From: Trichocoleus desertorum NBK24 | GTDB lineage: Bacteria; Cyanobacteriota; Cyanobacteriia; FACHB-46 | NCBI RefSeq assembly: GCF_030409055.1 | Contig: NZ_CP116619.1 | Coordinates: forward strand, 5,324,109 to 5,388,108 | Direction of reading: 5' to 3' | Length of the DNA: 64,000 bases | Shown: one piece after another, positions 44,281 to 53,277 of the stretch | Layout of the letters: each line of letters begins with the position of its first letter | How positions within the stretch are numbered: the first letter of the stretch is position 1 | Notes under the pieces: model-generated | Database searches by the model: none | The model's input: only the letters and a program-made list of their open reading frames with translations | Told to the model about the DNA's origin: nothing | Position numbers and translations under genes: made by a program

Positions 44281-45036
44281 TCAGCCAGCGATCGCCTTCT
44301 TCGCTTTGCCGATATACATCACAGATGTATCTTCATTGATGCTGATCTGGAAGCCTTTGGTTTTACGGTAGTGCCAATAGGCAGTTAGATTATCCAGTAC
44401 CGTCTCTCCAAAGATGTTGAAGCCTTTGATCTTGATCTCCTCAAAATGGTGCGATCGCATTAAAGTAGTCATCTCTGTGGGTTGGATAAACTTTTGCCAA
44501 TCATGAATGCCTGCTGGGATTTCTCGCAAGATATTTTCCAGCAGCCAAATCATGATCAACTTTGACTTCAACGTGCGATTGATGGTGTCGAAACAGAAGG
44601 TGCCACCAGGTTTCAGTACCCGATGAATTTCTGCGATCGTCTGCTTGAGATCATCCACATGCTCCAACACATCCACACAGACGACCACATCAAAAGCATC
44701 ATTCGGATAAGGTAGCGCTTCAGCATAACCGTGTTGGTAGGCGATCGCCAGTTGATTGCTCAGGGCATGTTCCTGAGCTTTGGCAATGCAGTTACGAGAT
44801 TGGTCAATTCCTGAGACGATCGTGCCTCGCTGAGCTAAGAACTCACAGGAAAATCCACCGCCACACCCAACATCTAAAACTTTTAAGCCTTCCCAACTGG
44901 GGATATGGCGATCGAAGTACTCAAAGCGGGGGGCGTTCAGATGGTGAAGCGCATAGATCTTGGCTGTTTCGCTCCACCACTGGTCTGCGCTCAGGTCATA
45001 AAATGCCAAATCATTAGTAACCACTGACTTACGCAT
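44281..45036 (-). CDS. UbiG-like class I methyltransferase
   Basis: 251 aa. SAM motif I LDVGCGGGF at 54-62, followed by GIDQS and later FDVVVCVDVLEHV and LKPGGTFCFDTINR. The YDLSADQWW start and general layout match the 3-demethylubiquinol/quinone O-methyltransferase (UbiG) class. Cyanobacteria make plastoquinone, so the real substrate may be another quinone or phenolic. No quinone gene is next to it. An IS630-type element begins 97 nt upstream of its start. Confidence 0.75.
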   Translation of the reverse strand: MRKSVVTNDLAFYDLSADQWWSETAKIYALHHLNAPRFEYFDRHIPSWEGLKVLDVGCGGGFSCEFLAQRGTIVSGIDQSRNCIAKAQEHALSNQLAIAYQHGYAEALPYPNDAFDVVVCVDVLEHVDDLKQTIAEIHRVLKPGGTFCFDTINRTLKSKLIMIWLLENILREIPAGIHDWQKFIQPTEMTTLMRSHHFEEIKIKGFNIFGETVLDNLTAYWHYRKTKGFQISINEDTSVMYIGKAKKAIAG

Positions 45037-45133
45037 TTGCAGTATTGCCTGGGTTGAATAATCGATCCAGTCATCAACGTGAATCCAGCTACATAGCTTT
45101 TCTTAGCTTATGGCGAGCAGTAGTGATGACCTA

Positions 45134-46293
45134 CTCCCTTCCCATTGTAAGATCGAAGAAAGAGTAGGGAGCCTCATGAATCGAACTCAAGCCCTGCAAG
45201 CTAAGGCCTTTGATGCAGACGAGTGGCAGAAACTCTACTACCGCAACCAGCAACAGTACATGCGCCAACGATTGAGCGCAATCAAACTGCTGCATGAAGG
45301 GCACAGCCGTACCCAGGTGAGTGAGCAAGTGGGCTGTCGCTATGACACGTTAACGAGTTGGATAGACAGATATCTTAGCGGCGGATTCAGCGGCTTAGTC
45401 AGCCCGATTCAGCATCAAAAGCCTAGTCGGTTGAACCCAGAGCAACAACAGCAACTCAAAGACATGGTGCTGAGGCAACGACCCACCGATTACGGATACG
45501 ATCGCAATCTGTGGACGGGAGCCATCCTATCGCAAGTGATTGAGCAACGCTTTGGGGTGCGCTTGAAAGACTCACGTATCTATGAATTGTTAGGCGAATT
45601 AGGCTTGTCTTATCAACGAGCGCATCGGGACTACGCCAACGCTGACCCAAAAGCGCAAAAAGAGTGGGTAGAGGCTGTAAAAAAAACTGCAATCGCCTCC
45701 ATCAGGTGAGCGCACTGTGTTTTTCGATGAGTTCGCGCTCTACGATCGCCCGAGTTTGTTTTATGGTTGGGCAGAACGCAATACTCGTCCAGAAGTGCCA
45801 AGTGATGAGCGGGTGCGTCACAAACTCAACGGTCTCCTGTGCGTTGATGCCCACAGCGGCGAAGAGTATTTTCGCCTGAGTGCACAGGCAAAAACAGAAG
45901 ATGTTTCAGAGTACTTTGCAGAGTTCTGTTTAGACTGTGTGGAACTGGGCTACGCTCGAGTGTGCATTATTCTCGATAACAATCCGACTCATAAGCAAAA
46001 GATGCAAGCACAGCTTGCTGTGCATCTAGAACAAATGGGGCTGGCTGACTCGATTCAAGTTGAGTTTTTGTATTTGCCGTCCTACTCACCGAAGCTGAAC
46101 TTGGTGGAATACGTGATTCATTTGCTGCGTTTACGATTTCTGCATCATCTTCCGATTGGAACGACGCTGGCACAGATTGAACAACAGTTGAATCAATTTT
46201 TCCTCTCGAACCAGTTTCTGTCGGCAGAACAAGTGCAGAAAACGCTCAATTTCATCTTTTCACTTGTTCCCTAACCTTTAGGTGGGAAGGGAG
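45134..46293 (+). mobile_element. IS630-family insertion sequence with TA duplication
   Basis: Eleven-bp terminal inverted repeats (CTCCCTTCCCA at 45134-45144 and its complement at 46283-46293) flanked by TA on both sides (45132-45133 and 46294-46295), the signature target of IS630/Tc1 elements. Total 1,160 bp. One transposase in two frames. It sits between the UbiG-like gene and hemD. No gene is visibly interrupted. Confidence 0.9.
45176..46274 (+). CDS. IS630 transposase split at an A8 run (single gene, two frames)
   Basis: The first frame runs from ATG 45176 (MNRTQALQAK) to TGA 45707-45709; the second starts in frame one base later and runs to 46274. The first part holds a helix-turn-helix (KLLHEGHSRTQVSEQVGC), the second the DDE residues (VFFDEFALYD, IILDNNPTHK, YSPKLNLVEYV). 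Read through by skipping one base in the run of eight A at 45679-45686, the protein joins as KKLQSPPSGERT. Either programmed slippage or a crippling insertion. The initiation stretch 45110-45175 is upstream of and partly outside the element. Confidence 0.85.
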
Positions 46294-46317
46294 TAACTAA
46301 CTTTTACTGCACTTTTA

Positions 46318-47133
46318 CTACGCTTGATCAGCAAAAAATTTAGCGATCGCCTCGGCAAACCCAGCAAAAGAGCTAAAGTCTGCTGCCACAATCTGCACTG
46401 GCAAACCCAACTTCTCGGTATTGGCGGCTGTGTAAGGCCCAAAGCAAGCGATCGCACAATTTTGGTAGTCTGTCTCAGATACCATTTGTAGAAAACTGCT
46501 GACTTCGGCGGTGCTGCTAAAGGCGATCGCATCGATCTGACCCTGCTTGAGTAGCGCTAACTCGACTGTATACAAGGCTTTATCAATGGCGCGAGTTAGG
46601 TAGGTGGGAACGCGATGCACGATCATTCCTAGCTGTTGCAAGCTGGCGACAAAGTTGGGGACTACATCAGGCTCTGGCACGCCCTCAACTTCTGGCACTG
46701 GCACCAAAACAACTTGCCCTGCAATATCAGGTATCTTGGCTAGCTCAGCAGTGATGCCTTGAGGACTCGATTCTTCAGGAATCAAATCGGCTTTAAGGCC
46801 AAACTCGGCTAGTTTCTCAGCATCTTTTCCGATCGCACAAATCTGGCAATGTTCAATCAGGGAAAAGGATAGCTCTAGCGATCGCATTCGCTCAAAAAAT
46901 GCTTCGATGCCGTTCCGACTGGTGAAAGCAATCCAGTCATACTGATCTAGATGCTCTAACGCGACATACAACTCTGTGAAGTTCTCTAGATGACAAGTCG
47001 CGATCGCAGGCATCAAAATTGGCAATGCCCCTTGAGCAATCAAAGCTTGCGATAACCGAGCGGCATAACTGCGCGGAGCGGTAATCAGAATACGTTTGCC
47101 CTGTAAGGGGAGAACAACAGAGGGGTGTAACAG
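46318..47133 (-). CDS. hemD: Uroporphyrinogen-III synthase; no canonical start at its natural N-terminus
   Basis: About 271 aa. Cyclises hydroxymethylbilane to uroporphyrinogen III for heme, chlorophyll and corrinoids. The fold is shown by GKRILITAPRSYAARL, DWIAFTSRNGIEAFFERM, ICAIGKDAEKL and DAIAFSSTAEVSSFL. Family identity begins upstream of the first TTG (47043); residues LPLQGKRILITAP are encoded before it. No ATG, GTG or TTG lies between that point and the in-frame stop TAG further up; the best candidate is CTG 47133 with GAGG 8 nt upstream. The product would have 271 residues, a normal length. Unpaired with cobA. Confidence 0.8.
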   Translation of the reverse strand: MLHPSVVLPLQGKRILITAPRSYAARLSQALIAQGALPILMPAIATCHLENFTELYVALEHLDQYDWIAFTSRNGIEAFFERMRSLELSFSLIEHCQICAIGKDAEKLAEFGLKADLIPEESSPQGITAELAKIPDIAGQVVLVPVPEVEGVPEPDVVPNFVASLQQLGMIVHRVPTYLTRAIDKALYTVELALLKQGQIDAIAFSSTAEVSSFLQMVSETDYQNCAIACFGPYTAANTEKLGLPVQIVAADFSSFAGFAEAIAKFFADQA

Positions 47134-47173
47134 ATGTATTACCTCGTTATTGAAGGATGGTAACCTCGATTGA

Positions 47174-47215
47174 AAAACTAAGAACTAGTAGATAAATGTG
47201 CTAGTTCTTAGTTTT
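47174..47215. promoter_or_regulatory. 15-bp perfect inverted repeat upstream of hemD
   Basis: AAAACTAAGAACTAG (47174-47188) and CTAGTTCTTAGTTTT (47201-47215) are perfect complements with a 12-nt loop. It lies 41 nt upstream of the proposed hemD start and 149 nt before the diverging GGDEF gene. On the hemD strand five T follow the stem, like an intrinsic terminator. It could be a leader attenuator for hemD, the end of a lost transcript, or an operator. Confidence 0.55.
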
Positions 47216-47363
47216 ACTTCCGATGGGAAATAAATAAAAACCTAAAATGCACTGGGTAATGCTTGGATGAATTGGTAGAAACAGTGATGCGACAGCACTA
47301 ATATTTATTATCTTTCAAGAGCGGAAGAAGAATAGCCTAATTTAGAACCATGATTCAGTCCCT

Positions 47364-48545
47364 ATGAAATTTCCACCCTTATGGATTAGTTCTGCTCCTC
47401 CGATTCCTCAGGAATGGCATCAAGATTTCCAACATGAATCGCTTCTAGCTGTTTACGCTAGGGCGAGAATGATCGCTTGGTTTTTCCTGGTTTACCCCGT
47501 AGGAATGACCCTGCTGTTAATTTTTATTCACTTTGTTAAGAAAATCTTAGTACTGGTTATCGTAGGGATTTTACTATCAAGTATCTTTATACTATCTTTT
47601 CTGGTCTTAGTAAGTCAGGCTGATATTTCATCTCGAAAAAAACAACAGCGGCTCAGAAGCATAGTGCGCCTCTATGCAGGTAGCTTCCTACTTATTATCG
47701 ACTGTGGTTTTTTGCTTACTTGGTACAAGACGGGATTGAATACACCCTATCTTGTGGGCATTTTTATTTATACTTTCTTATTCTATTCTCCTAGTAAACT
47801 TAACTCATTCTTTTATGTTTTGAATTTTATATTTTACCTAGCTTGTATTTATATTTTCAAACACCCATTTCATAATATACTAGCTGCTTATGTATCAGGA
47901 ATAGTGTCTACTTTTACTGCCTGGTTAATTGCCAACCAATTGTTTAATGCAAAAGTCAAAGAATTTATTAATCGGCGTACGATTGAATTACAGGCGGAAA
48001 TGTTGCAACAGGCCAATGAACGCCTCAACCAGCTCGTTTGTTTAGATGGTTTAACTCAGGTCGCAAATCGGTATCATTTTGATCAGCATTTGCAACAGTT
48101 ATGGAATTTGCTAAGCAGATCTCAAAAGCCGTTGGCAATTTTGCTTTGTGACGTTGATTATTTCAAGCTTTATAATGACACTTACGGCCATCAAGCGGGC
48201 GATCGGTGCCTGCAACAAGTAGCTATGACAATTCAAAAGCAAGTAAAGCGAAGTGGGGATTTGGTAGCTCGTTACGGTGGTGAAGAGTTTGTAGTGATTC
48301 TAAGCCATACATTCGGAAAGGATGCAGTTGAGCTAGCGGAAAAGATATGCAAGGAGGTACAGCAGTTAAATATTTCTCATCGTTTTTCTCCTACTGAGCA
48401 AGTAACCATCAGTATCGGAGTTTCTTGGGTTATTCCTTCTGTTAATTACAGCTCAGAGCAACTAATTGCCGTAGCAGATAAAGCGCTTTATCAGGCAAAA
48501 CATCAGGGCCGAAACCAAGTTTCTGACTGGAAGGTAGCTGATTGA
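47364..48545 (+). CDS. Membrane diguanylate cyclase (GGDEF)
   Basis: 393 aa. Residues about 33-205 form six hydrophobic helices (a MASE-like sensor), then a coiled segment and a GGDEF domain about 225-390. Active-site GGEEF near 309 is intact (an accepted variant) and the inhibitory-site RSGD lies five residues before it, so product feedback inhibition is expected. It should make cyclic di-GMP, commonly controlling motility or adhesion. No EAL partner nearby. Signal sensed by the helices is unknown. Confidence 0.9.
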   Translation: MKFPPLWISSAPPIPQEWHQDFQHESLLAVYARARMIAWFFLVYPVGMTLLLIFIHFVKKILVLVIVGILLSSIFILSFLVLVSQADISSRKKQQRLRSIVRLYAGSFLLIIDCGFLLTWYKTGLNTPYLVGIFIYTFLFYSPSKLNSFFYVLNFIFYLACIYIFKHPFHNILAAYVSGIVSTFTAWLIANQLFNAKVKEFINRRTIELQAEMLQQANERLNQLVCLDGLTQVANRYHFDQHLQQLWNLLSRSQKPLAILLCDVDYFKLYNDTYGHQAGDRCLQQVAMTIQKQVKRSGDLVARYGGEEFVVILSHTFGKDAVELAEKICKEVQQLNISHRFSPTEQVTISIGVSWVIPSVNYSSEQLIAVADKALYQAKHQGRNQVSDWKVAD

Positions 48546-48704
48546 AAGGATATTGTATGAAATAGTGGAGGAACTGATCTGGTACAAATTTAGCTTCCGA
48601 AATCCTAGCCTTTTTTCCAATAGTTAGGATCGCCAATTACAGTCCTTAGAAAGACGGACAGACGTGCTCGACCAAAGTATTTACTAGCCTTTTTTTAAGA
48701 ATGA

Positions 48705-48725
48705 GGGCATCTACAAGAGATGCCC
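48705..48725. repeat. Short palindrome GGGCATCT-N5-AGATGCCC
   Basis: 8-bp stem at 48705-48712 and 48718-48725, loop ACAAG. It is 39 nt after the 3' end of the aminotransferase gene, inside the convergent spacer with the GGDEF gene, preceded by a T7 run on the plus strand. Likely a dispersed repeat also serving as a terminator. Confidence 0.65.
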
Positions 48726-48763
48726 CTACAGTTGGTTGTTGAGAGGTTATAGCCGACAGGAAC

Positions 48764-49915
48764 TTACTGTTTGGGTAGAACTTGCTTCAGAGCTGCAACT
48801 AGACGATCAACGCTTTCGGGGCGGCTGTTATAGCCCATTAGACCCACGCGCCAGACTTTGCCTGCCAGTTCGCTTAAACCGCCGCCGACTTCAATATTGT
48901 GTTCGTTGAGGAGTTGACGGGCGATCGCTTTGCCATCCACGCCTTCAGGAATTCGTACTGTGGTTAGAGTCGGGAGGCGGAACTCACGCTCAACGTGGGG
49001 AGTGAGGCCAACTTCTTCTAGTCTTTGCCAGAGGTATTCCACGTTCTTTTGGTGGCGCTGCCAGCAGTTAGCCAATCCTTCTTCACCAATCAGGCGCAGG
49101 GCTTCCCGCAGGCCATAGTAGAGGTTGATCGGTGCAGTGTGGTGATAAACCCGCTCACTCCCCCAATATTTGCCCAGCAGGTTCATGTCCAGATACCAGT
49201 TCGCCACCTTGGTTTTGCGTTGCTGCATCTTCGCGATCGCCCGTGGTCCCATTGTGAAAGGAGAAGCCCCTGGAGAACAACCCAAACCTTTCTGGCTGCA
49301 ACTATAAGCCAAGTCTACTTTCCACTCATCCAAGAAGATAGGCACACCACCCAGACTGGTAACGGTATCAAGTAGCAACAAGCAGTCGAACTCGCGGCAC
49401 AGATCACCCACTCCTTCTAACGGTTGGCGGGCTCCGGTGGAAGTTTCAGCATGAACTAGAGCCAAAATCGCCGGACGGTGAGTTTCTAAAGCGGTGCGGA
49501 GTTCTTCTAGAGAGAAAACTTGGCCCCAAGGCTTGGTAATGCTGCGAACATCAGCGCCGTAGCGTCCAGCCATATCAACCAGACGGTTGCCAAAGTAGCC
49601 TGCGACACCCACCAGCACCACATCCCCTGGTTCGACGGTATTGGCGAGGGTGGCTTCCATAGCCGCTGTACCCGTACCGCTAACCGCGATCGTCAGTTGG
49701 TTTTCGGTTTGCCAGACGTAGCGCAACTGCGATTGAATCTCGTCCATCAATTGCAGAAAAGTTGGATCGAGATGGCCTACTGGTGTTTGGCTCATGGCGG
49801 CTAACACGTCGGGGTGAGCATTAGAGGGACCAGGCCCCAACAGCAAGCGGGTAGGCGCGGCTAGAGGAGCGAGTTGTAATCGCTGAGCGTCGTTGATGGA
49901 AAGTGTTAATGTCAT
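48764..49915 (-). CDS. Class V aminotransferase (alanine-glyoxylate / serine-pyruvate type)
   Basis: 383 aa from the ATG at 49915 (MTLTLSINDA); a start 11 codons upstream exists but looks like an addition. GPGPSNAHPDV at 27-37 and SGTGTAAMEA at 79-88 hold the cofactor pocket. PLP lysine is K209 in SCSQKGLGCSPG. Class V alanine-glyoxylate or serine-pyruvate transaminases convert glyoxylate to glycine or hydroxypyruvate steps of photorespiration. Cytosolic. No neighbour clarifies whether alanine or serine is preferred. Confidence 0.85.
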   Translation of the reverse strand: MTLTLSINDAQRLQLAPLAAPTRLLLGPGPSNAHPDVLAAMSQTPVGHLDPTFLQLMDEIQSQLRYVWQTENQLTIAVSGTGTAAMEATLANTVEPGDVVLVGVAGYFGNRLVDMAGRYGADVRSITKPWGQVFSLEELRTALETHRPAILALVHAETSTGARQPLEGVGDLCREFDCLLLLDTVTSLGGVPIFLDEWKVDLAYSCSQKGLGCSPGASPFTMGPRAIAKMQQRKTKVANWYLDMNLLGKYWGSERVYHHTAPINLYYGLREALRLIGEEGLANCWQRHQKNVEYLWQRLEEVGLTPHVEREFRLPTLTTVRIPEGVDGKAIARQLLNEHNIEVGGGLSELAGKVWRVGLMGYNSRPESVDRLVAALKQVLPKQ

Positions 49916-50090
49916 TGTTGGTTCTAAAGTTTTCAGCGAATCAAGCAAGGCATAATTCCAAGTCTAAGGGCTGGTTGGACTCGAACAAAACTGCGTTAGG
50001 TTTCATTATTTGAAGAGCTTGGCGATCGCGGAATCTAAATTCAGCAGTTTGTAGTCTAGGGGGCTAGCTCTCTCTTCAGTTTTAACCACC

Positions 50091-51473
50091 ATGAATACAC
50101 CACCTCAGGGAATCCCCGCTCTCCCTGACCTCACCCATCCCCAGGAGTTGATCCAATTTGGGGAGCAGGGAATGAAGTTGTTTCTACTATTTGTTGTGCT
50201 GACAGGTTTGTTGGGAGGTGCGATCGCGCTTCTCAATCTCTCCTTGGGTCGTCGCAGCAAAATCCTCTGGACAGAAACTTGGATGCCGCAGTACAGCCTG
50301 CTACTGCGAACCGTGCAACACACTACCTTAATCCTGTTGATTGTGGTCAGTGGCTTTTTTCTCTGCTCCACACTAGCCAACCGTTATCACCATTGGGAAC
50401 AAGCTCGGATTGCAGCGATCGCCAGTAATGTCGCAGGAGAACGGCTAGAACATACGGCTCCCCAACTGCGATATACCGTGGCGGAACCCTATACAACTAC
50501 CACGGTTGTCAATGGGCAAGTTGTGGAGGAGAAACGCACTCAGGAGGTCAGCCGCTTTCTCACGCCCAGCCGTACCCAAGTTGATGTGACGCTGCGACAA
50601 ACCACTGACCCCGCTACCAATCGTCTCCTCTATCAGGTTGGCTTTGATGGTAACTATGAAGTCGTGAATACGCTAGGGACTGCTGATGATTTTTTCTTTG
50701 AAACACCGCCACCTGTGGGCTATACCTTACTGCAAGACTACCGGGTAGAACAAAATGGTCAGCGTCTACAGCCTTCTCAGCAAAGTAACTATAGCTTTCC
50801 GCTCCGTTTAGGTGCGGGTGAATCGGCTCAGTTCCGTATTACCTACCAAGCTGTGGGGGGTCCGCGTTGGGTTTATAGTGCGGGGTCGCAGTTACTTTCA
50901 AACTTTCGCTTAACGGCACTCGCCAACTTTCCCGGCGCACAATTTGCCAGTGGTATTGTGCCTACAAAGATGCAACCGGAGGGACGCGGCACTCGCTTCA
51001 CTTGGGAGTTTGCTGATAATGTCTCGGTCTTAAATCCCTTTGGCGTCTTTACAGCGACAGCTCCGGTACGCAATACAGGGGTGTTGCCTCGCTTGCTGCT
51101 CTTGGCTCCGGCGTTGCTGCTCTGGTGGCTGTTGATTCTATATCTCTCGGTGCCTTTGAGACTGCGAGATGTAGCGATCGCCTCTGGAATCTTCTTTGCC
51201 AGCCTCTTGACCCTCACCTACCTCAGCCGCATTATCCCCGCTGCTTTTGCTTGGGCTATCCTGGCTCCTGTGGTGCTGATTCTGTCTTGGGGTTTGGGGA
51301 GAAGCCAACGTGCCTCGATTGCTGCTGCGATCGCGACCATTAGTAGCGCAATTCTACCCGTGTTTGGATTGCTGGTGCCGTTTACAGGTCTGACGCTGAG
51401 TTTAGCAGGACTACTCTCGGTGGTTTGGCTTACCCTCCGCCACTGGTACGGCTGGCAACCTCGCGCCAAGTAA
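50091..51473 (+). CDS. Integral membrane protein with large soluble loop, unknown
   Basis: 460 aa. Two helices near the N-terminus (about 29-50 and 77-100), a ~220-residue extracytoplasmic or cytosolic beta-rich region (YTTTTVVNGQVVEEKRTQEV...), then five or six helices at the C-terminus. The overall plan is reminiscent of CreD-like inner-membrane proteins, but I can show no sequence identity. Function unknown. The gene directly precedes the TraX-like gene (45 nt) and may share its transcript. Confidence 0.5.
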   Translation: MNTPPQGIPALPDLTHPQELIQFGEQGMKLFLLFVVLTGLLGGAIALLNLSLGRRSKILWTETWMPQYSLLLRTVQHTTLILLIVVSGFFLCSTLANRYHHWEQARIAAIASNVAGERLEHTAPQLRYTVAEPYTTTTVVNGQVVEEKRTQEVSRFLTPSRTQVDVTLRQTTDPATNRLLYQVGFDGNYEVVNTLGTADDFFFETPPPVGYTLLQDYRVEQNGQRLQPSQQSNYSFPLRLGAGESAQFRITYQAVGGPRWVYSAGSQLLSNFRLTALANFPGAQFASGIVPTKMQPEGRGTRFTWEFADNVSVLNPFGVFTATAPVRNTGVLPRLLLLAPALLLWWLLILYLSVPLRLRDVAIASGIFFASLLTLTYLSRIIPAAFAWAILAPVVLILSWGLGRSQRASIAAAIATISSAILPVFGLLVPFTGLTLSLAGLLSVVWLTLRHWYGWQPRAK

Positions 51474-51518
51474 CTAAACCGTTAGACTGCAAATAGTGTT
51501 TTATTCAAGCCCCCACTC

Positions 51519-52154
51519 ATGTCGTTGCAGCTAAATAACTTCCACATCAAGCTTTTGGCTGCAATCTTCATGGTGATCGACCATGTGGGGGTAGTTTTCT
51601 TTCCCAACGTCCTAGCGTTTCGTATAGTAGGTCGTATCAGCTTTCCTTTATTTGCGTGGCTGCTGGCACAAGGAGAACAACATACTCGTAATGTAGAGCG
51701 CTATTTATTCAGGCTGCTGGTGTTAGGCCTTATCAGTCAGCCGTTGTATATCCTGGCTTTGCAGGGTGAATTCCTCAATATCCTATTTACGCTGATGTTG
51801 GGAGTAGCGATGTTGCGATTGGCGCGTCACTGGCCAGAACAGCGCTATGGAATTTGGGCGGCGAGTATGATTGCCGCAGAACTGCTGAAGTTTGAATATG
51901 GCGCTTACGGGCTTGCGATTATTGGGCTATTGTCGCAGCATCGCTCTCGCTATTACTGGTGGGGAATCTGGCTAGGATTACATCTCTTTTTGGCGATCGC
52001 TTCCAGTGAATTTGGTTTATTTCAACTGCCTGCTGCATTGGCTCCACTGTTCTTGTTATTAGCAAATCAGCAGAAAGGGCCGACGATGCGCTGGTTTTAT
52101 ACTTTCTACCCTGCTCATCTACTGTTGATTTGGGCTGTGGTTCGTAGCCAGTAA
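51519..52154 (+). CDS. TraX-family membrane protein
   Basis: 211 aa, six or seven hydrophobic helices. TraX signatures: MVIDHVGVVFFP, RIVGRISFPLFAWLLAQGE and WFYTFYPAHLLLIW. In F plasmids TraX acetylates pilin; chromosomal relatives are common in bacteria without conjugation genes and probably acetylate other membrane or surface molecules. No conjugation genes are nearby, so transfer is not implied. The last 40 nt overlap the convergent DUF2809 gene. Confidence 0.75.
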   Translation: MSLQLNNFHIKLLAAIFMVIDHVGVVFFPNVLAFRIVGRISFPLFAWLLAQGEQHTRNVERYLFRLLVLGLISQPLYILALQGEFLNILFTLMLGVAMLRLARHWPEQRYGIWAASMIAAELLKFEYGAYGLAIIGLLSQHRSRYYWWGIWLGLHLFLAIASSEFGLFQLPAALAPLFLLLANQQKGPTMRWFYTFYPAHLLLIWAVVRSQ

Positions 52155-52546
52155 CGGAGCGATCGCAGCCCCAGCCAGCCGATAAAGCTGCCAATAAAAT
52201 AGCTGAAAAAATCTGACCAAGTAAATGTATTTCCTAGTACAAGTCGGCCTGGTAGCGTGGTGCGTAAGGCTTGTAGCCACGGAGGTTGCCAAAGTTGCAG
52301 AAACTCTAGACCACTGGTAGCTAAGCAGACACCTACAGCAATCCGAAGAGGAGATGCGGTGGGTAGAAAAAACGCCACCAGGAAGATCCAAAAGATTTCG
52401 TAGGCGACACTACCCGCCCCATCGTTGAACCAAGCAGGGCCAAATTTGGAGAAGCGAACTCCATAACCGAGAGGTGCGATCGCCAAAATACCTAGAAACA
52501 AGGCGATTCGATATTTCATCCAGTCATGGTGAGATGGCGTAGGCAT
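52115..52546 (-). CDS. DUF2809-family membrane protein
   Basis: 143 aa with four hydrophobic helices. Typical start FLGILAIAPLGYGVRFSKFG and AYEIFWIFLVAFFLP, matching the DUF2809 family of small membrane proteins (unknown role; near VanZ-like folds). Overlaps the TraX gene's 3' end by 40 nt on the opposite strand, so their transcripts converge. Four nt after the HD gene stop in the same direction. Confidence 0.75.
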   Translation of the reverse strand: MPTPSHHDWMKYRIALFLGILAIAPLGYGVRFSKFGPAWFNDGAGSVAYEIFWIFLVAFFLPTASPLRIAVGVCLATSGLEFLQLWQPPWLQALRTTLPGRLVLGNTFTWSDFFSYFIGSFIGWLGLRSLRYWLRTTAQINSR

Positions 52547-52549
52547 GCG

Positions 52550-53194
52550 CTAGGGTGCTGAGAGAGCCTGTAATTCTCGGTTGAGGTTGTCACGGGCTAA
52601 AGGTTCTAGCTTAGCCTGCATGTCAGGAGTGTAATAAATTTGAGGGCGTTGTAAAAATCTCTCTAGTACCTGCTGACGACCTCTGCGGTAATCAATTTCT
52701 GGAACCCAAGCATACTCTTGGCGAATCGCCTGAGCATAGCGTTGATATTGATGGGGAGGTGCGCCTAAGATCGCTAAGTCTGCATCTAATAGAATTTGGC
52801 TGTTGATGTCTGTAGCCGCCGCTTGGTGATGTTGAGTGTTGAGAATTAAACGCACTGTGGTGGCGATTGTATCGGAAGGGACTGATAAATCAGCTAAAAG
52901 GATACGAGCATATTCAGCGCTTTGGGCCTCATTATCCTTAGCTTGTGGCTCGTAAACCACGTCATGCAACCAAGCAGCAAATTTCACCGCTTGCCAGTCT
53001 TGAGCTTGAGATTTGAGCGTATCTAAGGTGCTGAAAACTGCTTGAATGTGCTCTAGGGTGTGATAGTAGCGATCGCAACGAGAGTAAGCTGCAACCAGCT
53101 CAGCAAAAGTTGATTGAATCGTGAATGACTCAATGCCAAGCTGTTGCAATAGTTTTTGCCAGTCTAAAAATAGCTCATCAGTCAGTGCTTGCAC
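52550..53194 (-). CDS. HD-domain metal-dependent phosphohydrolase
   Basis: 214 aa. RYYHTLEHIQ (H45, H49) and AWLHDVVYEP (H77, D78) supply the HD-fold metal ligands. Alternating helices complete the fold (EAQSAEYARILLADL, QILLDADLAIL). Family members cleave phosphates from nucleotides, including cyclic or stringent-response types, but this compact one lacks RelA motifs. Substrate unknown. First in a leftward pair with the DUF2809 gene (4 nt apart). Confidence 0.8.
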   Translation of the reverse strand: MQALTDELFLDWQKLLQQLGIESFTIQSTFAELVAAYSRCDRYYHTLEHIQAVFSTLDTLKSQAQDWQAVKFAAWLHDVVYEPQAKDNEAQSAEYARILLADLSVPSDTIATTVRLILNTQHHQAAATDINSQILLDADLAILGAPPHQYQRYAQAIRQEYAWVPEIDYRRGRQQVLERFLQRPQIYYTPDMQAKLEPLARDNLNRELQALSAP

Positions 53195-53277
53195 GATGCT
53201 AGGTTGAGTAGACAGTCTAGAAATGAATAGTACTAATTCTTGAGGCTGATCTATCCTGAAGAATAAAATGGTGCACC

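Noticed and set aside
45110-45709. First frame of the IS630 transposase as a separate gene
   Set aside because: It lacks the catalytic DDE half and continues in frame after one base; both parts are one split gene.
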